DNA of 64,000 nucleotides from Candidatus Woesearchaeota archaeon (GTDB taxonomy: Archaea; Nanobdellota; Nanobdellia; Woesearchaeales; UBA9642). Below, piece by piece: positions 26,079-35,412 of the stretch (position 1 is its first letter; every line of letters starts with the position of its first letter). Both the position numbers and the translations under genes were made by a program. Location: contig QZIT01000006.1 in NCBI GenBank assembly GCA_003599145.1, forward strand, positions 62,001 through 126,000, read 5' to 3'. A model generated the notes under the pieces. That model was not told where the DNA came from. It saw only the letters and a program-made list of their open reading frames with translations, and did no database searches.

Positions 26079-26597
26079 ATGGACATACAGAGGATGTTTA
26101 TTATTTTGGTAACAATGGTTGCCATTGTCTTGATGTTAATAACAAGTAATGTCATGCAATATCTATATGCATTAATCTATGTATTTTTGCTCGTTATTTT
26201 GCTGTTTCTATCGTTAAGAACAAAAAGAGTCCATCTGAGAGATTATTATCTGCTGTTATGCACGATCGTTGGATTTCTGTTTTTAGTGCTATACCTGATT
26301 GAAGCAGAGTTTGCTTTTGCAATAGGCTATTTAGTCATGGCTGCATACTTTATAGCGCTGATTTTATTCTGGAGAGTTCCTTGGAGAACTGCAAGAGCTC
26401 ATAAAGTAAAAATAGTTGACATGGCTGATTTGGAAAAGCCAGAAGAGCCTGGAAAAAATATCTTTGCAGAAATGGAAAAGCCAGTTGACACTGCAGAAAT
26501 TGTCAGGCAGGCAAAAGCCTTGGAAAAAGCAGATAAGCAGATCAGGGAAATTATGGCATTGGCAAAAAAGAAAAAAAAGGCTAAACGAAGAACGTAA
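26079..26597 (+). CDS. Membrane protein with Lys-rich tail
   Basis: Start chosen at ATG 26079 (MDIQRMFIILV), preceded by GGGGTGTGA; the frame also opens at GTG 26073. Four hydrophobic helices (residues 5-110) are followed by a cytosolic segment with acidic then basic runs (EKPEEPGKNIFAEME ... KKKKKAKRR). No family recognised. The stop is 1 nt before the next start, so the two are probably co-transcribed. Confidence 0.7.
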   Translation: MDIQRMFIILVTMVAIVLMLITSNVMQYLYALIYVFLLVILLFLSLRTKRVHLRDYYLLLCTIVGFLFLVLYLIEAEFAFAIGYLVMAAYFIALILFWRVPWRTARAHKVKIVDMADLEKPEEPGKNIFAEMEKPVDTAEIVRQAKALEKADKQIREIMALAKKKKKAKRRT

Positions 26598-26598
26598 G

Positions 26599-27012
26599 AT
26601 GTATGCAGTGCAGCGATTTGAAATTGTTGTCAATAACCAGGCTATTCCTGTGTATTTAGTTGATGCAATAGAAAATAGCCATGCGTTATTTGCTTATGAA
26701 GCAGGGTATCATGCAAGGCCTTCTTTAGGAATTCCGCAGACAACGGTCATTGATGCTCAGGGCAGTATTGATGATTTAATTGATGAGTTTGTGCACAAAG
26801 CAAATCCTATGCTTGAGCTCAAGCTTCCTGGTTTTCCTGATAACGATCTTACGAAGATGTTTGCTTCAGCAATGCTTACCATGCTGAGCAAAATGCATCT
26901 TGTTGACACTGATAAAATTATTCTGTATCAAAAAGAACGCTATATTTACGATGGTGTTTTTATGATAAGCGGCACTAATTATAAGCGGAGAGTTTTTTCT
27001 GAGTCTGGATAA
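26599..27012 (+). CDS. Hypothetical protein, 137 aa
   Basis: Start chosen at ATG 26599 (MYAVQRFEIVVNNQAIPVY), directly after the upstream stop; the same frame is open upstream only as a shadow of the previous gene. A mixed alpha/beta soluble protein without recognised motif. The last 38 nt overlap the convergent nre gene. Confidence 0.65.
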   Translation: MYAVQRFEIVVNNQAIPVYLVDAIENSHALFAYEAGYHARPSLGIPQTTVIDAQGSIDDLIDEFVHKANPMLELKLPGFPDNDLTKMFASAMLTMLSKMHLVDTDKIILYQKERYIYDGVFMISGTNYKRRVFSESG

Positions 27013-28234
27013 CAGAAAGAATTTTGCTTTGTTTGATGATAAACTCTATATCTAGTCCAAATTTTTTCTTTGCAATCATTTTTGCATATTGCAGCATGAG
27101 TTCCTTGCTGGCAAATTCTATTGCCTGAGACTGCATTGCAGCCCTTGTTGCCTGTCGCACTACCCAAACGCCTAAAGGAAGGTAATAGTCATCAGTAACA
27201 AACCGCAAGGTTAAAACCGTTGCCTGCTTTTTTACTTTTTTTAATTGTTCAAGGATGGCAAGCCTTGCCGCGTAATAACCGCCCACCGTATGCTCGGCAT
27301 AGGTTTTTCTTCCAAAAACATCTTCGTGGTCTGTCCACACTTTTTTACTGCTGACACTGATTTCAAATAATTCATAGCTCCAGGCGTCTGGAAAAAGCAT
27401 GATGACATAGTAGTTTCCTAAATAACCTCCAAAATAAGCATAATAATTGCTTTGGGGAAAGTCTTTAATATCATCAATGATTTTTTTTCCGATCATGTCG
27501 TCCGTTGCAGTAATCGACCATCGTGTTGGCACTATTTTTTGGCTGCTTTCCTTTCCTAGATTGCCCATGCTGAAGATTTTGGTTAAATAGTGTTCATCAA
27601 ATCCTTTTTGATAGAGCAGGTTCATGGCCTCATTGGCTAATAAATCATCAGTTACTATTTTCTCAACCTGTTGCGGTATTTTTGGATTTGCAGTAATTTT
27701 TGCGCTTTCTAATTTTACAGAAGGTCCGTAAGGCGTAATATCCTGTTCAAAGGAAAAGCTCACTTTTGGAGTTTTCTCAAGATGAATTTCCATTTCAACT
27801 GGTTTTGCCGCTAAGGAAACTTCCTTGCTCATGTCCATAAATCTGCTGGTTGCCTTGACAAATACGTTGTAATTTGAATTGACTAAACTGCTTCTCAAGC
27901 TGACAATTTTCGGTATGTCGTAGTGCTGTTCTGCCCATACTCTTGGGTTGTCATGCTGTTCTGACTGTTCATTGACACTGAGAAAACCAACGTTGATATT
28001 GGGATAGCCAAATTTGCCAACAAAAACGTTAGGGGTGTTTCCAAAGAATTCCTTTTTTGCAGGGATTTTTTCATTCGCCTTTATTTTTTCCAACAGCGTG
28101 TATAATTTGCGATAGTCAATAATCCTTTTTCCCTGCTGGATGTGCATAGAAGGAGGTAATCTTCTGTTGTTTTTATGGATTTCGACAACGCCCTTGTGCG
28201 TTATAGTACCACGCTCTTGTGCATTCATAAGCAT
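26975..28234 (-). CDS. Archaeal Nre-type DNA repair protein
   Basis: A protein of up to 419 residues. The family wording is clear: NVFVGKFGYPNINVGFLS, RFMDMSKEVSLAAKPVEMEIHLEK, and WSITATDDMIG, all conserved in archaeal Nre proteins (Nre N- and C-terminal domains). Nre proteins act in repair and bind PCNA through a C-terminal peptide; here the last residues IQTQKKLSAYN resemble a PIP box (QxxLxxY). The N-terminal Cys-rich zinc segment found in many Nre proteins is not visible. The start is uncertain: the 5' end overlaps the next gene by 62 nt, and the internal ATG ending at 28147 is an alternative. Confidence 0.85.
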   Translation of the reverse strand: MLMNAQERGTITHKGVVEIHKNNRRLPPSMHIQQGKRIIDYRKLYTLLEKIKANEKIPAKKEFFGNTPNVFVGKFGYPNINVGFLSVNEQSEQHDNPRVWAEQHYDIPKIVSLRSSLVNSNYNVFVKATSRFMDMSKEVSLAAKPVEMEIHLEKTPKVSFSFEQDITPYGPSVKLESAKITANPKIPQQVEKIVTDDLLANEAMNLLYQKGFDEHYLTKIFSMGNLGKESSQKIVPTRWSITATDDMIGKKIIDDIKDFPQSNYYAYFGGYLGNYYVIMLFPDAWSYELFEISVSSKKVWTDHEDVFGRKTYAEHTVGGYYAARLAILEQLKKVKKQATVLTLRFVTDDYYLPLGVWVVRQATRAAMQSQAIEFASKELMLQYAKMIAKKKFGLDIEFIIKQSKILSVIQTQKKLSAYN

Positions 28235-28718
28235 AAGAAAGCACGTTCGTTCCTATTTTGGCAAGACCATATGATATCATAGATGCTTCCGGACTGGAAA
28301 AAGCAAGTCGAAGAATATTTTCTTTTGACAAAGGGTCAAAAGTTTCTGGATAAAAGGTAAGGCAAATGGTTGGAATAACTATTGCAACATAGGCAATTCC
28401 TACGTCTAGTAGGGCAGCAGCACCATACCCATTAGAAATAGAATCACGTTTGTCCTTAACTAATCCGATCTTTTTTTCTGTTTTTAACCTGTAAACAGTC
28501 GGGATTGCAAATGCCTGAAAAAATTCAAGAACCATGCCATATCCGAAGTTCACTGTTCCTTTTGAAAAATTCCATAGGCCTTTAGCTATTGCTGTTCTGT
28601 GGGAATAGAGACCCTTAAGTGGTGCACTGGTAAGACTATAGACATCATGAATCATTGTTTGTATTGTTTTGATTCCTGAAACGTGGTCATCCTTTATAGC
28701 ATCATCTATAGACTTCAT
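28173..28718 (-). CDS. Hypothetical membrane protein
   Basis: 181 residues with hydrophobic segments near 105-125 (AALLDVGIAYVAIVIPTICLT) and weaker ones near 58-75 and 145-165. No family recognised. It is transcribed divergently from the TrmB gene at 28828 with an AT-rich TATA-like stretch at 28754-28769, and may be the TrmB target. Its 3' end overlaps nre. Confidence 0.65.
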   Translation of the reverse strand: MKSIDDAIKDDHVSGIKTIQTMIHDVYSLTSAPLKGLYSHRTAIAKGLWNFSKGTVNFGYGMVLEFFQAFAIPTVYRLKTEKKIGLVKDKRDSISNGYGAAALLDVGIAYVAIVIPTICLTFYPETFDPLSKENILRLAFSSPEASMISYGLAKIGTNVLSYAYECTRAWYYNAQGRCRNP

Positions 28719-28769
28719 TGGTGTTTCCTCTACTGTTTTGTGGTAACTTTAAAGAATATATAAATTTAT

Positions 28770-28786
28770 GTCGTATAACTTACGAC
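28770..28786. promoter_or_regulatory. Inverted-repeat operator between divergent promoters (probable TrmB site)
   Basis: GTCGTA-TAACT-TACGAC has perfect 6-bp arms with a 5-nt spacer. It sits exactly between the TATA-like stretch of the minus-strand membrane gene (28754-28769) and that of the TrmB gene (about 28794-28808). A dimer bound here could control both promoters. Confidence 0.6.
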
Positions 28787-28827
28787 GATTTGGAAATATT
28801 TATATATGCTAGACGATTACTCTTTGC

Positions 28828-29550
28828 ATGAGCATATTGCGAGAGCTGGGGTTGACAGAAAATGAGGTAAAAGTATACACGACCTTGCTGAAAATAGGTT
28901 CAGCGACCGTATCGGTTATAGCAGAAAGGTCAGGATTATACAGGCCTTATGTATATGATACCTTAGAGCGTTTGGAGGAAAAAGGACTCGTATCTTTTCT
29001 CAAAAAAAACAACAAAAAACACTTTAAGGCTGCGCATCCATCGCAATTGATAGAGCGAGAAAAAGAAAAGTTAGAAGAGTTGCAAAAGCTTATGCCTCAA
29101 CTTGAAGAGTTCTTAAAACTTCCTAAAGAAGAAGCTTCTGTTGAATTGTATGCTGGGAAAAAAATTGTGAGAGTAGTGCAAAAAGACGTTCTAAAAACAT
29201 TGATGAATAAAAAAGAAGAGAATCTTGTTATTGGTGTTGATGAAAAACGTTTTATGAATGCAGATTCCGTCATTATGAATCAGTATTTTCATCAAATGCA
29301 AAAATACAAACTTAAAGAGCGAGTGCTCGTGAGAAAAGGCGATACGTTTCTTCCAGGACATAAGCTGACAACGCAATATCGATTTCTGCCAAGAGCGTAT
29401 TTTAGTCCTACTTCAACATTTATTTATGGTGAAAATGTTGCGATTATTCTTTTTACAGAGCCGCTCTATGGATTAATCATCAGAAGCAACGCTTTAGCAA
29501 AAGCATATAGAAGACAGTTTGAAATTTTATGGAAAAGCGCTTCTGTGTAA
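28828..29550 (+). CDS. TrmB-family transcriptional regulator
   Basis: A 240-residue protein. Winged helix at 1-75 (LGLTENEVKVYTTLLKIGSA, RPYVYDTLERLEEKGL), a coiled-coil linker to about 105, and a TrmB/PLD-like C-terminal domain (VELYAGKKIVRVVQKDVL ... IYGENVAIILF). The TATA-like ATTTATATATGC at about 28797-28808 precedes the ATG by about 20 nt. The operator at 28770 is likely its own. Confidence 0.88.
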   Translation: MSILRELGLTENEVKVYTTLLKIGSATVSVIAERSGLYRPYVYDTLERLEEKGLVSFLKKNNKKHFKAAHPSQLIEREKEKLEELQKLMPQLEEFLKLPKEEASVELYAGKKIVRVVQKDVLKTLMNKKEENLVIGVDEKRFMNADSVIMNQYFHQMQKYKLKERVLVRKGDTFLPGHKLTTQYRFLPRAYFSPTSTFIYGENVAIILFTEPLYGLIIRSNALAKAYRRQFEILWKSASV

Positions 29551-29596
29551 ATGTACTGGGTATGCTCAAAGTAACTTATCACACCAGAAAAATTCC

Positions 29597-30877
29597 TTAC
29601 GCTAGCCTTTCAATAACCAACTCAACTGTTAATAATTCTTCCTTGCCTGTTTTCATATTGCGCAGCTTTACTTTTTCTTTTTTAAGCTCTTCTTCGCCTA
29701 TGAAAAGCACATGAGGAATGTCTAAACTATTGACATAGCTTAAATTCTTGCTTACGCCCTTATCCAGCAAATCAATTTCAGTATTGACGCCTGCTTTTCT
29801 TAATTGCTGCGCAATTTTAAGGCTTTCCTGAAAAGTGTTGATAGGAACAATAAAAATTTCTGTTACGGTTTTGTTAATTTTCAATTTGGTTAATTTCATG
29901 AACTCAGTTATAGGCTCTAGTCCAAAAGATATGCCGACAGCAGGAAATTCTTTGTTGCCTGCAAATAGCCCTATCATGTTGTCGTATCTTCCACCACCGC
30001 AGATAGAGCTTTTGATTTTATTGTTCTTGATAAAGCCTTCAAATACAGTTCCAGTATAATAGCTTAGTCCTCGTGCTAATGAAATATTGAGTTTAATATT
30101 GTCCTTAAAGTCCTTGAGAATGGAAAATAACTCTTCTAATTCTGCAATGCCCTGCTTTCCAGCGTCTGTTGTCATGATTTTTTTCAGGCCGTCTAAAATT
30201 TTATGTCTATCGCCTCTCATGTCAAAAATATCAGTTAATTGCTTTGTTTTTTCTTTTGCAACGCCTAAGTTGTATAATTCGCTTTCAACGCCAGCCAAGC
30301 CAATCTTGCTCATTTTATCGAGAATAGTGATGACAGATTCATGGGATTGCGTTATGCCAACGGTGTCAAGAATTCCTGACAGCAACTTTCTGTTATTCAC
30401 TTCAACGTACGCATCAATGTCCAGCTCCTTAAAAACATCTAATGCTAATAAGAGCAATTCAGCTTCTGCGCGCATGGTTTTGCATCCAATAATATCAACA
30501 TCGCACTGCACGAATTCCCTATATCTGCCTAATTTAATAGGTCCATCCCTAAAAACTTTGCCTATTTCATACCTTTTAAAAGGCATTTTTAAGGTTGGAT
30601 TCATAGCGATAAATCTGCTTAAAGGAACCGTTAAATCAAATCGCAATCCTAATTTCCTTTCTCCCTGATCAGTAAACGTAAAGGTTTCTTTTAATGCATC
30701 GCTCTCGTCTCCTGCAGCAAATTTTGCAGAAAGCGTGCTGAATCTTTCGATAGTTGGAGTTTCCAAAGGACTAAAGCCATAGTTCTCAAAAACAGTGATG
30801 ATTTTATTCATCATCTCGTTTCTGATGATGGTTTCCTCTGCAGGAAAATCCCTTACGCCTTTTGCTGTTTCAATCAT
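29597..30877 (-). CDS. hisS: Histidyl-tRNA synthetase
   Basis: A 426-residue class II synthetase. GVRDFPAEE, motif 1 region, motif 2 RYEIGKVFRDGPIKLGRYREF, His-specific LARGLSYYTGTVFE, and motif 3 AVGISFGLEPI are present; the anticodon-binding domain is about 330-426. It charges tRNA-His. ORFs on the opposite strand here are antisense shadows. Confidence 0.95.
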   Translation of the reverse strand: MIETAKGVRDFPAEETIIRNEMMNKIITVFENYGFSPLETPTIERFSTLSAKFAAGDESDALKETFTFTDQGERKLGLRFDLTVPLSRFIAMNPTLKMPFKRYEIGKVFRDGPIKLGRYREFVQCDVDIIGCKTMRAEAELLLLALDVFKELDIDAYVEVNNRKLLSGILDTVGITQSHESVITILDKMSKIGLAGVESELYNLGVAKEKTKQLTDIFDMRGDRHKILDGLKKIMTTDAGKQGIAELEELFSILKDFKDNIKLNISLARGLSYYTGTVFEGFIKNNKIKSSICGGGRYDNMIGLFAGNKEFPAVGISFGLEPITEFMKLTKLKINKTVTEIFIVPINTFQESLKIAQQLRKAGVNTEIDLLDKGVSKNLSYVNSLDIPHVLFIGEEELKKEKVKLRNMKTGKEELLTVELVIERLA

Positions 30878-30966
30878 AATAATCCCCTGAATGCATGGTA
30901 TTTTTTGTTGTTTAAAAAGGTATTTGTTTTAGATAGGTTTATATATTTTTTAGCATTACTAACACT

Positions 30967-31407
30967 ATGGAATTGCAGCAATTTCTCGTAAAAGCAAAAA
31001 AAGCAACCTATGCAGCTCATGCAAAGGAGAATAAGCTTGCAGACGGTTGTAAGGAATTAACGTATGAAGAAGCCGAGTGGAAGTATAGAGATAGGTATTT
31101 TGGAGCAAATCCTTTTTCTGGACAGGAAGTGGTGTGGAAAAATAATAAACTTGTCTGGACCATGAACTACTATGGCAAAATAACTTCAAATGCAGAAAAA
31201 GAAGTGGCTGCATTTCTGAGAAAAGCCATGAAGCAAGTAACTGAAACAAGACCTTTTAGAGGACCTAGTAATTTTAAAGAGGGAGATTTTGAATATGTCG
31301 ATGCATCAATAGGAACAGCAGAACAATTCTCAGGAACAGAAAAAATATTTTTGAAGAAAAAAGAAATGTATAGATTGCTGTATCATGGCGGAAGCATGAA
31401 TAGATAA
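30967..31407 (+). CDS. DUF5680-domain protein
   Basis: A 146-residue protein with the DUF5680 layout: LQQFLVKAKKATYAAHAKEN, LTYEEAEWKYRDRYFGANPF, GQEVVWKNNKLVWTMNYYG, then a helical C-terminus. The function is unknown in all organisms. TATA-like GTTTATATATT about 30 nt upstream suggests a leaderless transcript. Confidence 0.8.
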   Translation: MELQQFLVKAKKATYAAHAKENKLADGCKELTYEEAEWKYRDRYFGANPFSGQEVVWKNNKLVWTMNYYGKITSNAEKEVAAFLRKAMKQVTETRPFRGPSNFKEGDFEYVDASIGTAEQFSGTEKIFLKKKEMYRLLYHGGSMNR

Positions 31408-31437
31408 TTATATAAATTCTTCAAGTATTCATCTACT

Positions 31438-32004
31438 ATGGATATCGTTGCCAAAGCAAGAAACTATGCAGTTTCTGAAATAGAACAGTATGGAGCTCCA
31501 ACGCTGATTGCCTTTGAAATTTCTGAGAAAAAAGCTTTAGAGCTTGCAAAAAAGCTGAAAGCAGATGTGACCATTGTGCATCTTGGCATTATGCTTATGG
31601 ATGTAAAATTAGGGCAGGCAATGAAAGAAAATAAGCTGCGAGAGCATGTGGCCATGAGCTCTCTTGCCGCAAAAGAGTTTCTGAAAGAATCCAAACTTGA
31701 TGAGGCAACAAAGAAAAAAATAATCAACTGCATTGAAGCGCATCATAAGGCAGTTCCTTTTTCCTGCTTGGAATCTGAAATCTGTGCAAATGCAGATTGC
31801 TATAGATTTATGACTCCCAAGGGTTTTTTATCATTTTTGGCATCGCTGGGAAAAAGAGACGGAACGTTTGAAGCTAAATTGAAACTTGCAGAAGAAAAGC
31901 TTGATGAAAAATACGACATTTTATCTTTGGATATCTGCAAAAAAGAATTAGAAGGCCATTATCAAAACCTTAAAAGGCTTATTGCAGATGCTAAAGTAGA
32001 GTAG
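31438..32004 (+). CDS. HD-superfamily-like protein
   Basis: 188 all-helical residues. The order HLGIMLMDVKLG, REHVAMSS, CIEAHHKAVP, CANADCYRFM resembles an HD phosphohydrolase core, but the central HD pair is not a clean HD (LMD instead), so catalysis is uncertain. TATA-like ATTATATAAA precedes the ATG by about 30 nt. Confidence 0.65.
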   Translation: MDIVAKARNYAVSEIEQYGAPTLIAFEISEKKALELAKKLKADVTIVHLGIMLMDVKLGQAMKENKLREHVAMSSLAAKEFLKESKLDEATKKKIINCIEAHHKAVPFSCLESEICANADCYRFMTPKGFLSFLASLGKRDGTFEAKLKLAEEKLDEKYDILSLDICKKELEGHYQNLKRLIADAKVE

Positions 32005-32045
32005 GACACCGAAATCTTTAAATAGTCGGTTTGCAATGAAAAACT

Positions 32046-32471
32046 ATGAATCCTTTTGAGCTTTTAAAACTAAAATTGCGTCCTAAATATCACACACTAT
32101 TAGCGTCTCTTCATCAGGAGTTTGGTGGCAATTTTCAAGGTAAAGATGGCCATGGAAGACACGGTGATATTGACGAATCTGCAGGAGGCGGTTTTCCTGT
32201 TATAGGTCTTAGTGTAGCGTGGGATATTGAACTGAAAACAGGTTTTATGTCTTCAAAGAAAATAGTTTCTGTTTCCATAAAAACAATAGGTCAATCACAA
32301 AACTTAAGCATAAATGTAGAGATTCATGATAAATATTATCATCAATTTCTGTTAGATTTCTTCTTAGGATTTGATGCTGAAGTTACGAATTATCTTAAGG
32401 AGCTTAATTTTAAATTCACCAGTATTCAGATGTCTTATAATGGGCATATAACTTTTAGTCATGTAGATTGA
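32046..32471 (+). CDS. Hypothetical protein, 141 aa
   Basis: A soluble alpha/beta protein with a Gly/His-rich stretch (GKDGHGRHGDIDESAGGGF, 32-50) and no recognised family. It is preceded by CTTTAAATA about 30 nt upstream of the ATG, a likely promoter. Confidence 0.65.
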   Translation: MNPFELLKLKLRPKYHTLLASLHQEFGGNFQGKDGHGRHGDIDESAGGGFPVIGLSVAWDIELKTGFMSSKKIVSVSIKTIGQSQNLSINVEIHDKYYHQFLLDFFLGFDAEVTNYLKELNFKFTSIQMSYNGHITFSHVD

Positions 32472-32519
32472 AGTTTTTCTTGCATAATCTTTATTAATCC
32501 TTTCTAGTTTCCTTGTTCT

Positions 32520-33629
32520 ATGTTAACAGAAGATGCAAGAGCAGAGCTTGTAAAACAAGGCTATAGAATTGTAGGTAGTCACAGCGCTGTAAAAACTTGC
32601 GGCTGGACAAAGAATATGATTCGAGGCATAGGTGGCTGTTACAAATTAAAGTTTTACGGTATCATGAGCAACCAATGCATGCAAATGACTACTTCAATAA
32701 GCTGCGCAAACAGATGCACGTTTTGCTGGAGAGGCTACAAAGCGCCTGTCAGCAAAGAATGGAACTGGGGAGTTGATGACCCTGATATGATTTTAAAAGA
32801 CAGCATAGAAGAGCATCATGATTTGCTTGTAGGCTTTAAAGGCTCAAAAAAAGCAAATAGGCCGCTTTATGATAAATCAAGAGAAGTAAGGCATGTTGCC
32901 CTTTCGTTAACTGGAGAGCCTATTATCTATCCTAGAATTAATGAACTTATCCAAAAATTTCATGAAAGTAAAATCTCCACATTTTTAGTAACCAATGCGC
33001 AATATCCAGAACAGATAAAAAATCTTGCTCCTGTAACGCAATTGTATGTTAGTTTAGATGCTCCCAATAAACCGTTATTAAAAAAAGTAGATGTTCCTTT
33101 ATTTTCTGATTACTGGGAAAGGCTCAATCAAAGTTTAGACTATTTAGCAGAAAAAAAGCAGAGAACCTGCATTAGATTAACCTGTGTCAAAGAACTGAAT
33201 ATGATAGAACCTGAAAATTATGCAAAATTAATCATGAAAGGGAATCCTGATTTTATTGAAGTCAAGGCATACATGCATGTTGGCGCCAGTAAGGAAAGAT
33301 TAGAAAGAAAAAACATGCCTTTGCACGAAGAAGTCGTTGCCTTTTCAAAAGAACTGATGAAATATTTGTCTGAGTATGAAATTGTTTCTGAGCATATTCC
33401 TTCCAGAGTCTTAATGATGGCAAAAAAATCATTCAAGAAAAACGGAAAATGGTTTACCTGGATAGACTTTGAAAAGTTTTTTACTCTGCAGGGAAACTTT
33501 ACAACAGAAGAGTATCTTAAACAAACGCCTTCAGTTGGGTTAAGCGAAAAAAGTTTATCAGTAACGCCTTTTGTAGATGAGAAAACCAATGAAATGGAGT
33601 TCTGGGAAGACGTTCAGCTTAAGGTGTGA
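32520..33629 (+). CDS. taw1: tRNA 4-demethylwyosine synthase (Taw1/TYW1-type radical SAM)
   Basis: A 369-residue radical SAM enzyme. The radical cluster cysteines are C62, C66, C69 (CANRCTFCWRG); C27, C40 and C53 match the second cluster of archaeal Taw1. It makes the tricyclic imG-14 base at position 37 of tRNA-Phe from m1G and pyruvate. The GEPIIYPRINEL and VSLDAPNKPLLKK segments are conserved in the family. No flavodoxin domain is fused, as usual in archaea. Confidence 0.93.
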   Translation: MLTEDARAELVKQGYRIVGSHSAVKTCGWTKNMIRGIGGCYKLKFYGIMSNQCMQMTTSISCANRCTFCWRGYKAPVSKEWNWGVDDPDMILKDSIEEHHDLLVGFKGSKKANRPLYDKSREVRHVALSLTGEPIIYPRINELIQKFHESKISTFLVTNAQYPEQIKNLAPVTQLYVSLDAPNKPLLKKVDVPLFSDYWERLNQSLDYLAEKKQRTCIRLTCVKELNMIEPENYAKLIMKGNPDFIEVKAYMHVGASKERLERKNMPLHEEVVAFSKELMKYLSEYEIVSEHIPSRVLMMAKKSFKKNGKWFTWIDFEKFFTLQGNFTTEEYLKQTPSVGLSEKSLSVTPFVDEKTNEMEFWEDVQLKV

Positions 33630-33954
33630 TTTTTTCAGAAAAAATCTGTACTGCATAAGCGTAGAATGGCCAGTCGCTTGCAGGCATGCTCCTCGGCAAA
33701 TGATCTGTTGTTTGGTCATGAATTAAAACTGCATAGTTTTTTGTTCTGTACGGTTTATCTTCAGTTGTTCCATGTATTCTTTTATGATATCGCTCAACAT
33801 AGCCATCAACATGCTCCTGAAGCTTTTTTTCAGGGTCTCCTCCCGTGCCTATCACAAAGCCGATGCTGATAATGGGACCAGAAATCGCATCAGTAAGCAG
33901 GTCTGTTAATTCTTCTGGTGTTTGTGCTATCCTTACATGTACTTCATTATTCAT
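33619..33954 (-). CDS. Hypothetical protein, 111 aa
   Basis: A small soluble protein with no recognised motif. TTTATAAAC about 22-30 nt upstream of the ATG is a good TATA box for a leaderless transcript. It overlaps the 3' end of taw1 by 11 nt (convergent). Confidence 0.6.
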   Translation of the reverse strand: MNNEVHVRIAQTPEELTDLLTDAISGPIISIGFVIGTGGDPEKKLQEHVDGYVERYHKRIHGTTEDKPYRTKNYAVLIHDQTTDHLPRSMPASDWPFYAYAVQIFSEKITP

Positions 33955-34055
33955 AATCTGCAGAATTATTTTGCTGTTTATAAACCTTAAGATTGTTGCT
34001 GCGAAATATTTATATAACGATTGGCTTTAGCTCTTTTTTCCATGGAGGTGGAATA

Positions 34056-34652
34056 ATGCATACATTGCCAAAATTACCCTATGATTACAACGCGTTAGAA
34101 CCATTCATTGATGAACAAACTATGACTATTCATCACACAAAACACCATCAGGCGTATGTAGACAAACTAAACGATGCGCTTAAAAATTATCCTGAGTTAC
34201 AGGAAAAATCTGCAGAAGAATTAATAACTCATTTGAATGCAATTCCTGCTGAGATTAAAACTGCTGTGCAGAATCATGGAGGAGGTCATCTTAATCATTC
34301 ATTTTTCTGGCAAATACTGAAAAAAGATGTTGCTATGGAAGGAGAAGTTGTTGATGCCATTACGCAAACCTTTGGAGATAAATTTAAAGAGCAATTTTCT
34401 GCTGCAGCCATGGGAAGATTTGGAAGCGGATGGGCATGGTTGGTTGTTAATAATAAAAAACTGGAAATCATGAGCACGGCAAATCAGGATTCTCCTTTAA
34501 GTTTAAGCAAAACGCCTGTTTTAGGCATTGATGTTTGGGAACATGCGTATTACTTAACGTATCAAAGCAGACGAGCTGACTACATTAATGCTTTTTTCAG
34601 CGTAATAAACTGGGAACAGGTTGAGAAGAATTATAAGAATGCGATGAAATAA
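34056..34652 (+). CDS. sodA: Superoxide dismutase (Fe/Mn family)
   Basis: 198 residues from ATG 34056 with ATGGAGGTGG as ribosome binding site. Metal ligands His26, His81, Asp159 and His163 are in their usual motifs ([30 protein letters not shown]). The GGHLNH form favours manganese, but Fe use cannot be excluded. It removes superoxide in the cytosol and begins the oxidative-stress stretch 34056-38187. Confidence 0.95.
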   Translation: MHTLPKLPYDYNALEPFIDEQTMTIHHTKHHQAYVDKLNDALKNYPELQEKSAEELITHLNAIPAEIKTAVQNHGGGHLNHSFFWQILKKDVAMEGEVVDAITQTFGDKFKEQFSAAAMGRFGSGWAWLVVNNKKLEIMSTANQDSPLSLSKTPVLGIDVWEHAYYLTYQSRRADYINAFFSVINWEQVEKNYKNAMK

Positions 34653-35333
34653 TTATAAAAACACCAGTGCAAGCACGACAGCAATAACTAAACTGGGAAG
34701 CATATTAAGAACCTTTAATTTTTTTATTTCTAGAATGTTAATGCCTAATCCTATTAATAATAACCCTCCTACTGCTGTTAATTCATTAACGATCGTTGGC
34801 GTTAAAACATGCTGCAATGCTCCTGCAAATAACGTTAATCCTCCTTGGTAGAGAAGCAAGGGTATTGCCGAAAAAATAACCCCTAGTCCAAGTGAAGCAG
34901 ACAATGCTATTGATGAAAAGCCATCAAGAATAGATTTTGCAAGCAAAAGATTCGGCTTTCCTCCCAAGCCTTCTTCAAAAGAGCCTAAAATAGTCATGGA
35001 ACCCATGCAAAAAAGCAAAAATGCAGTAACGAAGCCGTCGGAAAATTTTTTATTCTTTGATTTTATTTTCTTTTTGAGCCATGCACTAAATCTATAGACT
35101 CCTTTGTCAATGTCAATGAGCTCTCCCATAATGGTTCCTAGCACTATGCTGAAAATCATGATGAGAAAGTTGCTTGTTTTCATCGCCATGATAATCCCTA
35201 AAAAAATAGTAAAAATCCCTATTCCCTGAAAGACTCGGGTGGTTATGTTTTTAGGAAGTTTTGAGTGGATAATAAGTCCTATGATGCTTCCTACTATAAC
35301 TGCTCCAACATTGATAAGTGTTCCAAGCATCAT
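34653..35333 (-). CDS. DUF554-family membrane protein
   Basis: About 226 residues from the ATG ending at 35333 (MMLGTLINVGAVIVGSIIGL); a longer frame to 35381 lacks family similarity, and CTTATAAAT near 35355 fits a leaderless start here. About 6-7 membrane segments; GTLINVGAVIVGSIIG, SILDGFSSIALSASLG and the closing VGGLLLIGLGINILEIK are typical of DUF554 (YqgA-like). Function unknown. It abuts sodA with no gap. Confidence 0.87.
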   Translation of the reverse strand: MMLGTLINVGAVIVGSIIGLIIHSKLPKNITTRVFQGIGIFTIFLGIIMAMKTSNFLIMIFSIVLGTIMGELIDIDKGVYRFSAWLKKKIKSKNKKFSDGFVTAFLLFCMGSMTILGSFEEGLGGKPNLLLAKSILDGFSSIALSASLGLGVIFSAIPLLLYQGGLTLFAGALQHVLTPTIVNELTAVGGLLLIGLGINILEIKKLKVLNMLPSLVIAVVLALVFL

Positions 35334-35412
35334 GAAAGAATAAACTGATGATTTATAAGCCTTCTGGAGGAAAAATAACAATCCTTAAATACTCCTTTGT
35401 TCTAAGCAAATC

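Noticed and set aside
26416-26598. Upstream extension of the gene at 26599
   Set aside because: The extension only shadows the Lys-rich tail of the preceding membrane protein in another frame.
29835-30668. Long plus-strand ORFs across hisS
   Set aside because: They are antisense to a well-conserved HisRS and show no family pattern of their own.
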